Below are positions 25,750 through 34,850 of a DNA stretch of 64,000 bases, in pieces (position 1 is the first letter of the stretch; the number at the start of each line of letters is the position of its first letter). Source of the DNA: JAHEAO01 sp942492375 (GTDB taxonomy: Bacteria > Pseudomonadota > Alphaproteobacteria > Rhodobacterales > Rhodobacteraceae); NCBI GenBank assembly GCA_942492375.1, contig CALOEL010000012.1, positions 1 to 64,000 of the forward strand. The letters run 5' to 3'. The notes under the pieces were generated by a model. That model made no database searches and was not told the origin of the DNA. It saw only the letters and a program-made list of their open reading frames with translations. The position numbers and the translations under genes were made by a program.

Positions 25750-28268
25750 TTATTCAGCGGCGACAGGGGTCGGGGATGGCGAAGCCGACGCATCACGATC
25801 TGACGCTCTGGCTTCATCCATGATGGGACGGACCCGGCGCAACCGCAGGGCGTTCGTCAGCACGAAGACCGAACTGAGCGCCATGGCGCCGGCCGCCAGC
25901 ACCGGCGACAGCAACAGCCCGAAGGCCGGAAAGAGCACGCCGGCGGCCACCGGGATCAGCGCGACGTTATAGCCGAAGGCCCAGAACAGGTTCTGGCGGA
26001 TGTTGCGCATGGTCCGGGTGGAAACCTCGAAGGCATTGACCACCCCGCGCAGATCGCCCGACATCAGCACAACATCGGCGGATTCGATCGCAACGTCGGT
26101 GCCGGTGCCGATCGCGATGCCGACATCGGCATGGGCCAGCGCGGGGGCATCGTTGATGCCGTCGCCGACGAAGGCGACCTGCTGGCCGTCGCCGCGCAAC
26201 TCGTCCAGCGCCGCCACCTTGCCATCGGGCAGGACGCCGGCGATCACGTGGTCGATGCCGGTTTCGCGTGCGATGGCCTCGGCCGTCGCCTTCTTGTCGC
26301 CGGTGATCATCGCGACCTTCAGTCCCAGGCCGTGGAGCGCAGCGATGGCGGCGGCGCTGGCGGACTTGACCGGATCGGCCACACCGATGACCGCCGCGAC
26401 CTTCCCGTCCACCGCCGCGAACAGTGCCGTCCGGCCCTGCTCGGCCAAGCGGCGCTCGGCGTCCGCCAGCGCCTCGATACTCAGCCCTTCGCGAGCCATC
26501 AGGCGGTCCGCGCCGACCAGCACCTCGCGTCCGGAGACCGTGGCTTGCACGCCGTAGCCGGTGTATGATTTGAATCCCTCGACATCGAGGCGTGCAGCAC
26601 CCTCGACCTCGCCCGCTCGCACGATTGCTTCGGCAATGGGATGTTCGGACTGCGCTTCGACCGCGGCGACCAGCGCCAGCACCTCGGCCCGCTCGAATCC
26701 GTCGGCCAGAACGAGGTCGGTCAGTTCGGGGCGGCCTTGGGTCACGGTGCCGGTCTTGTCGAGCGCGACGACATCCACCGAGGTCAGTTGTTGGAGCGCG
26801 TCGCCCTTTCGAAAGAGTACCCCCATCTCGGCCGCGCGCCCGGTGCCCACCATGATCGAGGTCGGCGTGGCAAGGCCCATGGCACAGGGGCAGGCGATGA
26901 TCAGCACCGACACGCCCGCCACCAGCGCGTAGGATAGGGCAGGGGAGGGGCCGACAAGCAGCCAAACCAGAACGGTCACGGCGGCCAGTCCCATGACCGC
27001 CGGCACGAACCAAAGCGTGATGCGGTCCACCAGGCCCTGGATCGGCAGCTTGGCGCCCTGCGCCTGTTCCACCATGCGGATGATCTGCGCCAGCGTCGTG
27101 TCGGCGCCCACGCGGGTGGCGCGGAACCGGAAGCTGCCGGTGCCGTTGACGGTGCCGCCGGTCACTGGATCGCCCTCGGCCTTGGCGACGGGAACAGGCT
27201 CCCCAGTGATCATGCTTTCATCCACATGCACGCTGCCTTCGGTCACCTGACCATCCACTGCGATGCGTTCGCCGGGGCGCACGACAAGTATGTCACCCAC
27301 GCGGATCCGCTCGATGGCGACGTCCCGGGGCTCGCCATCGACCAGAACCCGCGCGGTGCGGGCCTGCAGGCCCAGAAGTTTCTGGATCGCGGTGCCGGTG
27401 CGGCCCTTGGCGCGGGCCTCCATCCAGCGGCCCAGAAGGATCAGCACGACGATCACCGCCGCCGCCTCGAAATAGACGGCGCGGGACGCCTCGGGCAGGA
27501 GCGCAGGCGCGAAGAGCGCGGTCACGGAATAGAGATAGGCCGCGCCGGTGCCAACGGCGACGAGGCTGTTCATGTCGGGCGCGCCCTTTAAGAGCGCGGG
27601 AACCCCCTAGTGTAGAAGTGGCGCCCGGGCCAGAAGAGCACGATCGTCGTCAGCACGAACTGGATCATCCAACTTGTCTGGTGGCCGATGGTGCGGCCGA
27701 TCATCTCGTGCATCCCCGGCACCAGATGGGCCCCCATCTCGAGCAGGAAGACAGGCAAAGCCAGGGTCGCCGCGAAGACCGTCTTTCGGGCCAGATCGCG
27801 CGCTTCGCCTTCCTTGCGTGCGCTGCGCTCCTTGGGCAGGGCGCTGTCCGCCGGTTCGGCAGGGTAGCCGGCCTCTCCGGCGGCTGTTAGCAGATCAGAG
27901 AGTTCCGCCGCGCCCTCGATATAGGTCACGGTTGCGGTCTCCGAGGCGAGATTGACGTTCACGTCCAGAACCCCCGGCACCGCCGCCAAGGCCTTGTCGA
28001 CACGGCCGACACAGGAGGCACAGGACATGGACGAGACGTTCAGGCGGGCTGTCTGCGTGCGGGCCGGATAGCCGGCCGCGTCCAGCGCTCTGGTCACGTC
28101 GGGGATGCGGGCGGGGCGATCCAGATCGAACGTCACGGTCTCGGCCGCAAGGTTGACGTTGACCTCGTCGATCCCGGGCAGCGCCGAGAGAGCGCGTTCG
28201 ACCCGGCCGACGCAGGATGCACAGGACATGTTCTCGATAGAGATCCGCAGGTCTTTTGTGGCTGGCAT
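25750..28268 (-). pseudogene. copA: CopA-type Cu(I)-exporting P1B ATPase, single frameshift
   Basis: The main copper pump, written in two frames. The first part (28268-27588) has two heavy-metal domains with MSCASC (Cys16/19 and Cys83/86) and the first membrane helices. After TRGFP it stops because one base appears missing near 27595. The next frame resumes with ALLKGAPDMNSLVAVG and contains the TGEP loop, CPC (IIACPCAMGLATP), DKTGT, SEHPIA and GDGINDAP. If real, the second frame could restart at ATG 27573 and give an HMA-less fragment. A sequencing error is equally likely, because every functional motif is intact. The promoter is a textbook CueR site. Confidence 0.85.
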
Positions 28269-28295
28269 GAGCGTCTCCTTCGTCTCTGCGAATGA

Positions 28296-28326
28296 TATCT
28301 AAACCTTCCACCAACAGTAAGGTCAA
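28296..28326 (-). promoter_or_regulatory. CueR promoter of copA
   Basis: TTGACC (28326-28321), a 19-bp spacer with a CTTACTG/GGAAGG dyad, and TAGATA (28301-28296). It is nearly the E. coli copA layout. It sits back to back with the copZ promoter, so one intergenic space serves both directions. Confidence 0.85.
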
Positions 28327-28351
28327 CCTACTCGGAATGTTTTTTTCGCCC

Positions 28352-28382
28352 TTGACCTTCCCCCGCTGGAAGCACTCACCTG
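28352..28382 (+). promoter_or_regulatory. CueR promoter of copZ
   Basis: TTGACC (28352-28357), a 19-bp spacer (TTCCCCCGCTGGAAGCACT) and CACCTG. The spacer dyad matches CueR operators; the -10 is poor and would need activator distortion. Confidence 0.75.
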
Positions 28383-28406
28383 AACTCGAGAGTGAAGGAG
28401 ACGGAT

Positions 28407-28613
28407 ATGAGCAACTTCAATGTTCCGGAAATGAGCTGCGGGCATTGCACCGCAGCAATCGAAAAGGCAATCAAGGCAATCGATCCAACCGCGACCGTTT
28501 CGTGCGACCTTGGAACGCGAACCGTTGCGGTCGAGAGTTTTCTCAGCGACCGGGCAGTGTCCGAAGCGATCCGCGATGCGGGATACGATATGGCAGCGCC
28601 AGCTGCGACCTGA
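28407..28613 (+). CDS. copZ: CopZ-type copper chaperone
   Basis: A 68-residue heavy-metal-associated domain with the Cu(I) site MSCGHC (Cys11, Cys14). I chose ATG 28407, which has AAGGAG upstream; a GTG at 28392 overlaps that site. It carries Cu(I) to CopA and CueR in the cytoplasm. It is divergent from copA with its own CueR promoter and ends in a hairpin. Confidence 0.92.
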   Translation: MSNFNVPEMSCGHCTAAIEKAIKAIDPTATVSCDLGTRTVAVESFLSDRAVSEAIRDAGYDMAAPAAT

Positions 28614-28619
28614 GACGCG

Positions 28620-28646
28620 ATCGGCGCCGGAATAAACGGCGCCGAT
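28620..28646. terminator. Hairpin between convergent copZ and dsbA
   Basis: Perfect nine-base arms ATCGGCGCC and GGCGCCGAT with a nine-base loop, between the ends of copZ (+) and dsbA (-). No strong T-run follows, so efficiency is uncertain. The position suits a bidirectional terminator. Confidence 0.55.
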
Positions 28647-28660
28647 TCCGCACAGTCATG

Positions 28661-29392
28661 CTATTCGATCGCCTCGCGCGCCTCCTCCACCAATGCCCTG
28701 AGCTGATCTACTTCGACGAAGCCGGGCACGAGGTTGTCCCCGATCACGAAGGACGGGGTGCCGTTGAATCCAAGCGCCTGTGTCAGCCGCATGGAGGTCG
28801 CGATATGCTCTTGGATCTCGGGGGCTTCCATGTCTTCACGCAGCCGTTCGGCATCGAGCCCAACTTCATCCGCAATTCTCATGACGGAGGCTTCCTCAGC
28901 GCGCCCTTGCATACCCATTAGAGCCCAATGGAACTCTTCGTACTTGCCCTGCTCACGCGCGGCCAGTGCGGCCTTGGCGGCGAATACCGACCCGTCGCCA
29001 AGGATCGGCCATTCCCGATAGACCAGCCTGACGTTCTCGTCGCCTTCCAAAAGCCCCTGAACTTCTGCCATGGCACGTTTGCAATAAGGGCAATTGTAAT
29101 CGAAGAATTCGACCACGGTCACATCCCCGTCCGGGTTGCCGAGAACAGGCGCGTTCGGATCCCGTTCGAGCAATTGGCGCTCGTTGTTCAGAACCTCGGC
29201 CTGCGCCTGAGACTGGGCGGCGGCCTGCTCGGCCTCAAGGAGCTGTACCGCTTCCATGATGATCTGCGGGTTTTCCCGAATGGCTTGCAAGGCAAGCTCC
29301 TTGACCCGTTCGTCCGTCAGGTCCTGGGCGGTTGACGCAAAGGGGGCAATCGCAAGACCAATTGCCATAGCCATGATTGGAGTATGACGCAT
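28661..29392 (-). CDS. DsbA/ScsC-like thioredoxin-fold protein
   Basis: A 243-residue exported protein. The signal peptide is followed by a helical N-terminal region (about residues 25-75, rich in Ala, Gln and Glu) that resembles the oligomerisation arm of ScsC proteins. The active site is CPYC (Cys101, Cys104), and the cis-proline loop is NGTPSFVIGD. ATG 29392 starts one base after the cytochrome stop. It is the last gene of the seven-gene copper operon; ScsC-type proteins with ScsB (34851) protect or repair periplasmic thiols damaged by copper. Confidence 0.88.
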   Translation of the reverse strand: MRHTPIMAMAIGLAIAPFASTAQDLTDERVKELALQAIRENPQIIMEAVQLLEAEQAAAQSQAQAEVLNNERQLLERDPNAPVLGNPDGDVTVVEFFDYNCPYCKRAMAEVQGLLEGDENVRLVYREWPILGDGSVFAAKAALAAREQGKYEEFHWALMGMQGRAEEASVMRIADEVGLDAERLREDMEAPEIQEHIATSMRLTQALGFNGTPSFVIGDNLVPGFVEVDQLRALVEEAREAIE

Positions 29393-29393
29393 T

Positions 29394-29873
29394 TCAGTTA
29401 CCTTCCTGCTGTCGCTGTGCAGCGCTTCGTTCGGCCTGAACGGCGCGCTGACGCTCGGGCCAAGTTGATTTGATGTAGGCGATGATGTTCCAGATTTCGG
29501 CGTCCGAAAGCTTGTCGCCGAACCCGGGCATGCCGCTTTCGAACTCGACCCCCTGAAGCGCGAGCGCGGCCCTGCCGCCCAGCTTGGTGTAGTCGAACAG
29601 CACGCCATCGGGATGATGCCAGGTATGACCGGTCTCGTCATGCGGGGGGGCAGGCAGGAGGCCATCGGGTCCGGGTGACCGCCAGTCCGGCTGTCCTTCC
29701 AGATTGGCGCCGTGGCAGGAGGCGCAGTTTTCGGCATAAAGACGCTCTCCCTGTGCAATATCGAAGTCTTCCGGCATGGATCTGGTCTGTGTGTCGGCCG
29801 TGCTCATCAGCCAGCCAAGGGCTGCTGCTGCAGCCAGGGCAATCACCGACAGCAACAGGTATTTTCGCATCAT
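29394..29873 (-). CDS. Mono-haem class I cytochrome c
   Basis: A 159-residue membrane-anchored or exported cytochrome with CASCH (Cys50, Cys53, His54) and the Met ligand probably in ESGMPGFGDKL. Overlap with the multicopper oxidase gene (ATGA) suggests it accepts electrons from, or passes them to, that enzyme. The C-terminus is rich in Arg/Gln/Ala. Confidence 0.88.
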   Translation of the reverse strand: MMRKYLLLSVIALAAAAALGWLMSTADTQTRSMPEDFDIAQGERLYAENCASCHGANLEGQPDWRSPGPDGLLPAPPHDETGHTWHHPDGVLFDYTKLGGRAALALQGVEFESGMPGFGDKLSDAEIWNIIAYIKSTWPERQRAVQAERSAAQRQQEGN

Positions 29874-31261
29874 GTCACTCTGATCCAGGTCATCATGCCC
29901 GATGCCGCGTGGCTGAGCATGTGGCAGTGAAACAGCCAGTCGCCCGGATTGTCGGCGACAAGGGCGACGGTCCGTGTTTCCCCCCGGAACATCGTTATCG
30001 TATCCCGGAGCGGTCCCAAGGTGCCATCCTCGCCGATTTCGCGAAAATGCATCCCGTGCAGATGCATGGCATGCGGGAAAGACGTGTCATTATTGATCGC
30101 AAGTTTGACCGTCTGCCCAAGAGCAAGATCGGCAAGCGGTGTATCGGGCATTCCGACGGTGCCGTTGAAGGCCCAGTACTCGTTGACCGCTACAAGTTCG
30201 CGGAAGGATTTCCGCTCGCCGTCAAGGATCGCCGTTTGCATCCTGCCCATCGCGCCGCCTTCGATGTTCAGGCGAACGGGAACCGCATCTTGCAGGCCCG
30301 GAACATCCATCCTTGCATTCCCTGGCAGGGCCGGCGGAGCTTCACGGCGTACGGTCGATGCCCGACCGTTCACGGGAAAGGCCACCTGAGATACCCCTTC
30401 CTCATTATCGACGCGCACCAGATGTGCCGTTTCACCGGATTCGGCGGTAACATCGACGATCAGGTCGGCGCGTTGGCCGGGGCCGAGGATGAGGGGTTCC
30501 TCAAGCCTTTGGGGTTGTTCCAGGGGCATCCCGTCCAGCGCAACTGTCCAGCCTTCCATCCCGGCCACATCAACGACGACAATTTGTGCGTTGGCCGCAT
30601 TGATCAGACGCAGGCGAAGCCGTTGGTTCTGCAGCACATCGATCGAAAGATCGTACCGTCCGTTTGTCGCGATGAAATTGCCCATGCGACCGGCGTGGCT
30701 GCGGGCACCCGCGGAGGTGAAATCCGGATCGATCTGCGCGGTTTCGGGATCGAGAAGCCAGTCGTCCAGGATCAGGACTTCTTCGCGATCCACGTCCAGA
30801 GCCTCGGCTTCCTCGACGATCAGCGCTCCGTAAAGTCCGCGGGCGACCTGCTCAACCGACCTGTTGTGCGCGTGATACCAATAGGTTCCGGCATCCGGTG
30901 CGACGAAGTCGTAATCGAAGCTTTCGCCCGGTTCAACGGCGGCCTGGGTCAATCCGGCGACGCCATCCATCGCATTGTCGATCCGGATGCCGTGCCAGTG
31001 GACCGAGCTTGCCTGCGGCAGTTCGTTCAGGAATTTCCGCTGAACCCGTGCACCCTGCACGATCCGGATCTCGGGGCCTGGCAGCACGCCGTCGTAGCCC
31101 CAGATTTCGGTCTTCGGGTAAGACGGTGGCGCCAGTCGGACCGTAGCCGTTCGGGCCCTGAATTCGTCGAACTGCGGCGTCGCGGCGCGCGTCGTTCTCG
31201 GCAAAACGAGGGTTGCGGCCGATGCCACGCCATTCAATAGAAAATGCCGCCGCGTCGTCAT
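29870..31261 (-). CDS. Multicopper oxidase (CueO/CopA-type cuprous oxidase)
   Basis: A 463-residue periplasmic oxidase with a Tat-type N-terminus (TTRRHFLLNG). All four copper motifs are present: HWHG (88-91), YWYHAH (127-132), HAMHLHGMHF, and FHCHMLSHAASGM at the C-terminus. I use ATG 31261, preceded by GGAGGTG and matching the Tat start. It probably oxidises Cu(I) to the less toxic Cu(II). No long Met-rich insert like that of E. coli CueO is visible. Confidence 0.93.
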   Translation of the reverse strand: MTTRRHFLLNGVASAATLVLPRTTRAATPQFDEFRARTATVRLAPPSYPKTEIWGYDGVLPGPEIRIVQGARVQRKFLNELPQASSVHWHGIRIDNAMDGVAGLTQAAVEPGESFDYDFVAPDAGTYWYHAHNRSVEQVARGLYGALIVEEAEALDVDREEVLILDDWLLDPETAQIDPDFTSAGARSHAGRMGNFIATNGRYDLSIDVLQNQRLRLRLINAANAQIVVVDVAGMEGWTVALDGMPLEQPQRLEEPLILGPGQRADLIVDVTAESGETAHLVRVDNEEGVSQVAFPVNGRASTVRREAPPALPGNARMDVPGLQDAVPVRLNIEGGAMGRMQTAILDGERKSFRELVAVNEYWAFNGTVGMPDTPLADLALGQTVKLAINNDTSFPHAMHLHGMHFREIGEDGTLGPLRDTITMFRGETRTVALVADNPGDWLFHCHMLSHAASGMMTWIRVT

Positions 31262-31318
31262 GGAAATCACCTCCGATGAGCAGGGAAGGGCGGCAGGCGC
31301 GACGCTTCCCAACGGATA

Positions 31319-31849
31319 TTAGCCTTCGCCCCGGAAGATGACATCCTGAACCATCCCGGACTCACGATGCCCGGGTACATTGCAGGCAATCCCGACCTCG
31401 GTCACCTCGTCCGGAAATGTCCAGATGATCTCGGCGCGCTCGCCCGGCTCGAGCAGAACTGCGTTCGGGTCGGCGTGCATCATGCCCATCTCGCGCATCT
31501 TGCCGTGACGCAGCACATCACCATCAATCATGCCTTCATCCATCATCCGGTTCATCTCGGCGGCGTGGGATTCCCATGCGTCTTCGTTACCCAGATTGAA
31601 TTCGTGGACCGCATCGCCTTCGTTGACGACGATGAAGCGAACGGTCTCGCCCGGCATCACGCGGATTGCTCCCGGTTTGAAATACATCTCGCCCATGCGC
31701 ACCTCGTACGTGCGCGACACGTGATGCTCGTCTCCCGTCCGGCCGAATTCGGGCGCCTTGCCGTGGCCAACGTCGGCGAGGGCCGTTGTCGAAGAGACCG
31801 CGAGGAGTCCTGCTGCAAGGGACGTAATGCCTGCTGTCGTGATTTTCAT
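31319..31849 (-). CDS. Exported cupredoxin
   Basis: A 176-residue protein with a signal peptide ending near ALA. Type-1 copper ligands are expected at His in AVHEFNLG, Cys in GIACNVPGH, the following His, and Met in ESGMV. A Met/His-rich insert (MNRMMDEG, MGMMHAD) lies between the first and second ligands, as in CopI-like copper-resistance cupredoxins. I chose ATG 31849 because it begins at the signal sequence and follows GGAG. It lies just before the multicopper oxidase, a likely electron partner. Confidence 0.9.
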   Translation of the reverse strand: MKITTAGITSLAAGLLAVSSTTALADVGHGKAPEFGRTGDEHHVSRTYEVRMGEMYFKPGAIRVMPGETVRFIVVNEGDAVHEFNLGNEDAWESHAAEMNRMMDEGMIDGDVLRHGKMREMGMMHADPNAVLLEPGERAEIIWTFPDEVTEVGIACNVPGHRESGMVQDVIFRGEG

Positions 31850-31872
31850 TTCATTTCTCCGTCTATTTTGTT

Positions 31873-32250
31873 TCATGTCTGCACTGTTCCATACTCGGGC
31901 AGGACCAGCCCGCGTGGAGGCGGTGGTTCATCGACAGGACCGAGCCCGTTGAGGCGGATGCGGCCGGAGCGGAACCCGTCGCCGTCAAAGCCGGGCGCAT
32001 GAGGTGCTTGAGTCGGTTCGACTGTCATGGCGGCAACTGCGCAATCAAGCCCTGGGTGGCAATGCCCTTGGGCTTCTTCGATACGAGAATGTGGCTCCTC
32101 ATGTTCCTTGACTCCATCTGCGTCCGGGGCAACCGAAACCGCCGGATCTTCCACCAGCGCGTCGGCAGTCCCCGGCCCCAGACCAAACGCAACAACCGCG
32201 CAGAGAACCGCTGCGCGCAAGAACACGTAATGATGAAGTCCACCAGGCAT
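31873..32250 (-). CDS. Unknown exported protein with CHPGLDC motif
   Basis: A protein of about 125 residues starting MPGGLHHYVFLRAAVL, with one hydrophobic N-terminal helix, then an acidic His-containing region (HEEPHSRIEEAQGHCHPGLDC) and a proline-rich end (DEPPPPRGLVLPEYG). It is not a known family to me. The protein at 37420-37788 has the same plan (one helix, a CHPALIC motif, then DLPPPR). Start choice is uncertain because no good ribosome site is seen; ATG 32292 is an alternative. Its place between a cytochrome and a cupredoxin suggests a copper-binding or docking role. Confidence 0.6.
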   Translation of the reverse strand: MPGGLHHYVFLRAAVLCAVVAFGLGPGTADALVEDPAVSVAPDADGVKEHEEPHSRIEEAQGHCHPGLDCAVAAMTVEPTQAPHAPGFDGDGFRSGRIRLNGLGPVDEPPPPRGLVLPEYGTVQT

Positions 32251-32254
32251 ACAG

Positions 32255-32713
32255 TTAGAAAACGCCGTTCTCAGCCTGAAGCTCCCGCACATAGCGCGCG
32301 ATCATCTTTACATCGGCATCGGTGAGTCCATCTACCGGCGGCATATTGCCAAAATTCCAGTGATGCGATCTGACCCCGTTTTTCGCCGCCAGGACGAAAG
32401 CCATGTCAGAGTGATGATTGGGCTCATAAATCTTGTGAACGAGCGGCGGCGCAACCCCATTTTGTCCAGCGGCGTTGGCGCCGTGGCATTGTGCACATTT
32501 GGCTTCAAAGGCACGTTTCCCGATCTGGGCATTCGCTGACAGTTCCGCCGGCAGCGAAACCTCTACGATTGGCGCCCCTTGTGCGACACTGCCTGTGTCC
32601 GGTGGCACCATTGAGTGTCCGGCCGGCTGTTGAGCGGATTGGGTCGCGTTCCAATATACGGCAAGGCCACCAACCAGAAGAAAGGCCGCAACCGCCAAAA
32701 GCGTTTTGTTCAT
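32255..32713 (-). CDS. Mono-haem class I cytochrome c
   Basis: A 152-residue anchored cytochrome with CAQCH (Cys73, Cys76, His77) and a Met ligand in FGNMPPVDG. It resembles small cytochromes paired with copper oxidases. It lies 32 bases after the L,D-transpeptidase gene in the CueR operon. Confidence 0.88.
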   Translation of the reverse strand: MNKTLLAVAAFLLVGGLAVYWNATQSAQQPAGHSMVPPDTGSVAQGAPIVEVSLPAELSANAQIGKRAFEAKCAQCHGANAAGQNGVAPPLVHKIYEPNHHSDMAFVLAAKNGVRSHHWNFGNMPPVDGLTDADVKMIARYVRELQAENGVF

Positions 32714-32745
32714 TCCTTAGAGTTCCTCGCGCGCACCTACTCGGA

Positions 32746-33324
32746 TCAAATCAACTTCACCTGCGTGCCGACCGGCGCCCGCTCGTACACTTCTTCGATC
32801 TGTTGGTTGTAGAGGCCAATACAACCGTTTGAAGATCTTCGCCCGATCTTGCGCGTATCCTGCGTGCCATGGATCCGGTAGTACTGCCAGGACAGGTATA
32901 GTGCGCGGGTGCCTAGCGGATTGTCCGGATCCCCGCCGGCGATGAGCGCTGGCCATTCAGGGTTCCGTTCGCGCATCGACGGGGTCGGCGCCCAACTCGG
33001 ATTCTCGCGTTTTTCGACAACCTCTGTATAGCCTCGCCTCGTCAACTCGTCCGTCAGGGGAACCGATGTCGGGTAGATGCGCATCTCACCATCAGCGGTC
33101 CAATGCTGCAGCGCCTTCGTGGTCGTATCCGAAATGATGATACCTTTGCCCAGAGTATCGAAGTGATCCCGCCATTCATGTATGCGGAAAGACGATACGT
33201 TGCGACGCGTCTGTGCCGCTTCCTGTGCCCGAAGTATCGACGGCGCGGCCAAAGCGATAGTGCCGCTGGTGGCGGCGACGAGAAAGCGCCGACGATCAAT
33301 CAGAATGGATGCCTGCTCGGACAT
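32746..33324 (-). CDS. L,D-transpeptidase under a CueR promoter
   Basis: A 192-residue exported YkuD enzyme. The N-terminus has a Tat-like signal (RRRFLVAATSG). The catalytic region runs from HGT (His152) to SSNGCIGL (Cys168). The substrate loop ENPSWAPTPSMRERNPEWP is typical of the HGT-type branch. It is the first gene behind the CueR promoter at 33362-33392, so its expression should rise with copper. It leads an operon of copper-oxidation genes, which strongly suggests a copper-stress role at the cell wall. Confidence 0.93.
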   Translation of the reverse strand: MSEQASILIDRRRFLVAATSGTIALAAPSILRAQEAAQTRRNVSSFRIHEWRDHFDTLGKGIIISDTTTKALQHWTADGEMRIYPTSVPLTDELTRRGYTEVVEKRENPSWAPTPSMRERNPEWPALIAGGDPDNPLGTRALYLSWQYYRIHGTQDTRKIGRRSSNGCIGLYNQQIEEVYERAPVGTQVKLI

Positions 33325-33361
33325 TGCCTGTGTGCTCCTGGTTTCTTGCCTGTTTGATGAG

Positions 33362-33392
33362 CGTAGACCACCTTCCAGCGCTGGAGGGTCAA
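33362..33392 (-). promoter_or_regulatory. CueR promoter of the L,D-transpeptidase/multicopper oxidase operon
   Basis: TTGACC (33392-33387), a 19-bp spacer (CTCCAGCGCTGGAAGGTGG) and TCTACG (33367-33362). The spacer contains the dyad CTCCAG/CTGGAAG. It is paired with a divergent CueR site at 33440-33470. Confidence 0.85.
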
Positions 33393-33439
33393 GCAGGGTC
33401 TATCTGACATAACAGTGATTTTTGTATCGGTTTGTAACA

Positions 33440-33470
33440 TTGACCTTACCGCACTGGAAGCCGGTAGCGA
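33440..33470 (+). promoter_or_regulatory. CueR promoter of the DUF2933/dsbA/scsB operon
   Basis: TTGACC (33440-33445), a 19-bp spacer (TTACCGCACTGGAAGCCGG) and TAGCGA (33465-33470). It lies 38 bases before the first gene of the operon. Confidence 0.8.
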
Positions 33471-33507
33471 AACTACGCAGGCTACCAAAGAAGCGAGCGA
33501 GGGTATC

Positions 33508-33795
33508 ATGGAAGACAAAAAGGCAGCCCGATCCGGGTCGGAAAAACTTATGAAATACGGGATGTGGGCATGCTGCGCAGTCATGCTCCTGCCGATCATT
33601 GCCTTTCTCGTTGCGGGCCGGGCTTCCGGCGTGTCCGACAATCTCATCACATTCGCGCCGCTCCTCCTTTGCGTCGGAGCTCATTTGGTCATGCATCGCT
33701 ACATGGGAAAATCCTGTCATGGAAAGCCGCGTGTTGCTGACAACAAGAATAAGGCGCCCGAAGATCGAGCAGTCGCAAGAATTGCAGCCGAATAG
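33508..33795 (+). CDS. DUF2933-like small membrane protein
   Basis: A 95-residue protein starting MEDKKAARSGSEKLMKYGMW. It has two hydrophobic segments (AVMLLPIIAFLVAG and FAPLLLCVGAHLVMH) and a CHGK tail, matching small DUF2933 proteins of copper clusters. I chose ATG 33508, close behind GAGG and after the promoter. It may pass or bind copper at the membrane through its Cys/His residues; function is unproven. Confidence 0.75.
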   Translation: MEDKKAARSGSEKLMKYGMWACCAVMLLPIIAFLVAGRASGVSDNLITFAPLLLCVGAHLVMHRYMGKSCHGKPRVADNKNKAPEDRAVARIAAE

Positions 33796-34075
33796 ACCCC
33801 GTATATTGCTGTTTCGAGTCGCTCCCGTCGTGCTCCTTCCTGTTGGGCTGGGCGGATGTTCGGCGACTATCAAGCAGTGCAGGGCCAGTGACACGACACG
33901 CCTGTCAACCAGCGGAAGCAAAACCCCGATCCCGCAGGGCTGTGTGGCAACCGAGACTGGAGCGAACGGACTGGCAGTTCTTGACTGTGAAGGCGGTCGC
34001 GTAGGCTTCATGGTTCGTGCAAAGCCAGACCAGCAGGTGAACCGATTCGGAATGAAGGCAGACGTGGTGAAATGA
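33719..34075 (+). CDS. Predicted small lipoprotein
   Basis: A 118-residue protein with a basic N-terminus, a hydrophobic segment and the lipobox GLGGC. The mature part has four more cysteines (KQCRAS, PQGCVAT, LDCEGG). The start overlaps DUF2933 by 77 bases, and the true start may be an internal TTG nearer the signal segment. The stop overlaps the dsbA start (ATGA), which supports translation. No family is recognised; lipidation ties it to the Lgt/LspA/Lnt genes here. Confidence 0.6.
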   Translation: MESRVLLTTRIRRPKIEQSQELQPNRPRILLFRVAPVVLLPVGLGGCSATIKQCRASDTTRLSTSGSKTPIPQGCVATETGANGLAVLDCEGGRVGFMVRAKPDQQVNRFGMKADVVK

Positions 34076-34842
34076 CATCTCAGGGACGAAGGACATTTCT
34101 GGTCGTTGCCGGACTGGCCCTTTTGTATGCTGGCTTTCGAATTGTCCCCGGTCTAGGGCGTGAAGATCTGGTCTTTGAGGAGATCGACGATCCGGTTGGG
34201 TTCCGTCGGCTGACAGCAGGAAAAAGCTCGACCGGTTTCGATCCGTTCTTCGGCTTGGAGGATCGAACGGAAAATAATCACGCGGATGCCGAAAGCAGAG
34301 TGAGGAGAAACATCTGCGCCACCCTGTACGGCGATGCACTCGGCGGTGGGGAAGATGTCCCGGTGGCGTCCTTTTCAGACTATTATTGCCCGTATTGCCG
34401 AGTGCAGACTAAGCGACTCGCCGCCATGGAGGCGCGCCCGGCCAGTGGGATACGTGTTGCCTGGCATGAATTGCCGCTATTGGGAGAGACGTCAACGCTA
34501 GCGGCGAAGGCGGCTTTGGCTGCAAGGAACCAGGGCGCCTATCCCGCTTTCCACGAACGTCTTATGAGATCGCCATTTCAGGCAACCCCCGAATACCTTC
34601 AGGCGCTCGCGGATGATATCGGAATCGACCATGCAAATTTAACCGCCGACATGAACGGCGACCGTGTTCTTCTCGAATTGGAAAACAGTGCCGCGCTTGC
34701 CCGAATCTTTGCTTTCATCGGTACGCCGGCAATGGTGATTGGTCGGACGGTGATCCAAGGGGAAATCAGCGAGAGAACCATTCAGGATTTGGTCGAGCGA
34801 GAACGAACGGAAGGCTGGGCTTCGGTATGTCGGTACACTTGA
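34072..34842 (+). CDS. DsbA-family thioredoxin-fold protein
   Basis: A 256-residue exported protein with an N-terminal helix, an unusual spacer of about 80 residues, then the active site YYCPYCR (Cys106, Cys109) and a cis-proline loop (IGTPAMVIGR). It overlaps the scsB region and the lipoprotein stop. Next to ScsB it is probably that protein's redox partner, keeping periplasmic thiols reduced or isomerised under copper stress. Confidence 0.88.
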   Translation: MTSQGRRTFLVVAGLALLYAGFRIVPGLGREDLVFEEIDDPVGFRRLTAGKSSTGFDPFFGLEDRTENNHADAESRVRRNICATLYGDALGGGEDVPVASFSDYYCPYCRVQTKRLAAMEARPASGIRVAWHELPLLGETSTLAAKAALAARNQGAYPAFHERLMRSPFQATPEYLQALADDIGIDHANLTADMNGDRVLLELENSAALARIFAFIGTPAMVIGRTVIQGEISERTIQDLVERERTEGWASVCRYT

Positions 34843-34850
34843 GAGAGAGA

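Noticed and set aside
29675..31240. A 521-codon plus-strand frame
   Set aside because: Antisense to the multicopper oxidase and cytochrome c genes, both with full motif sets.
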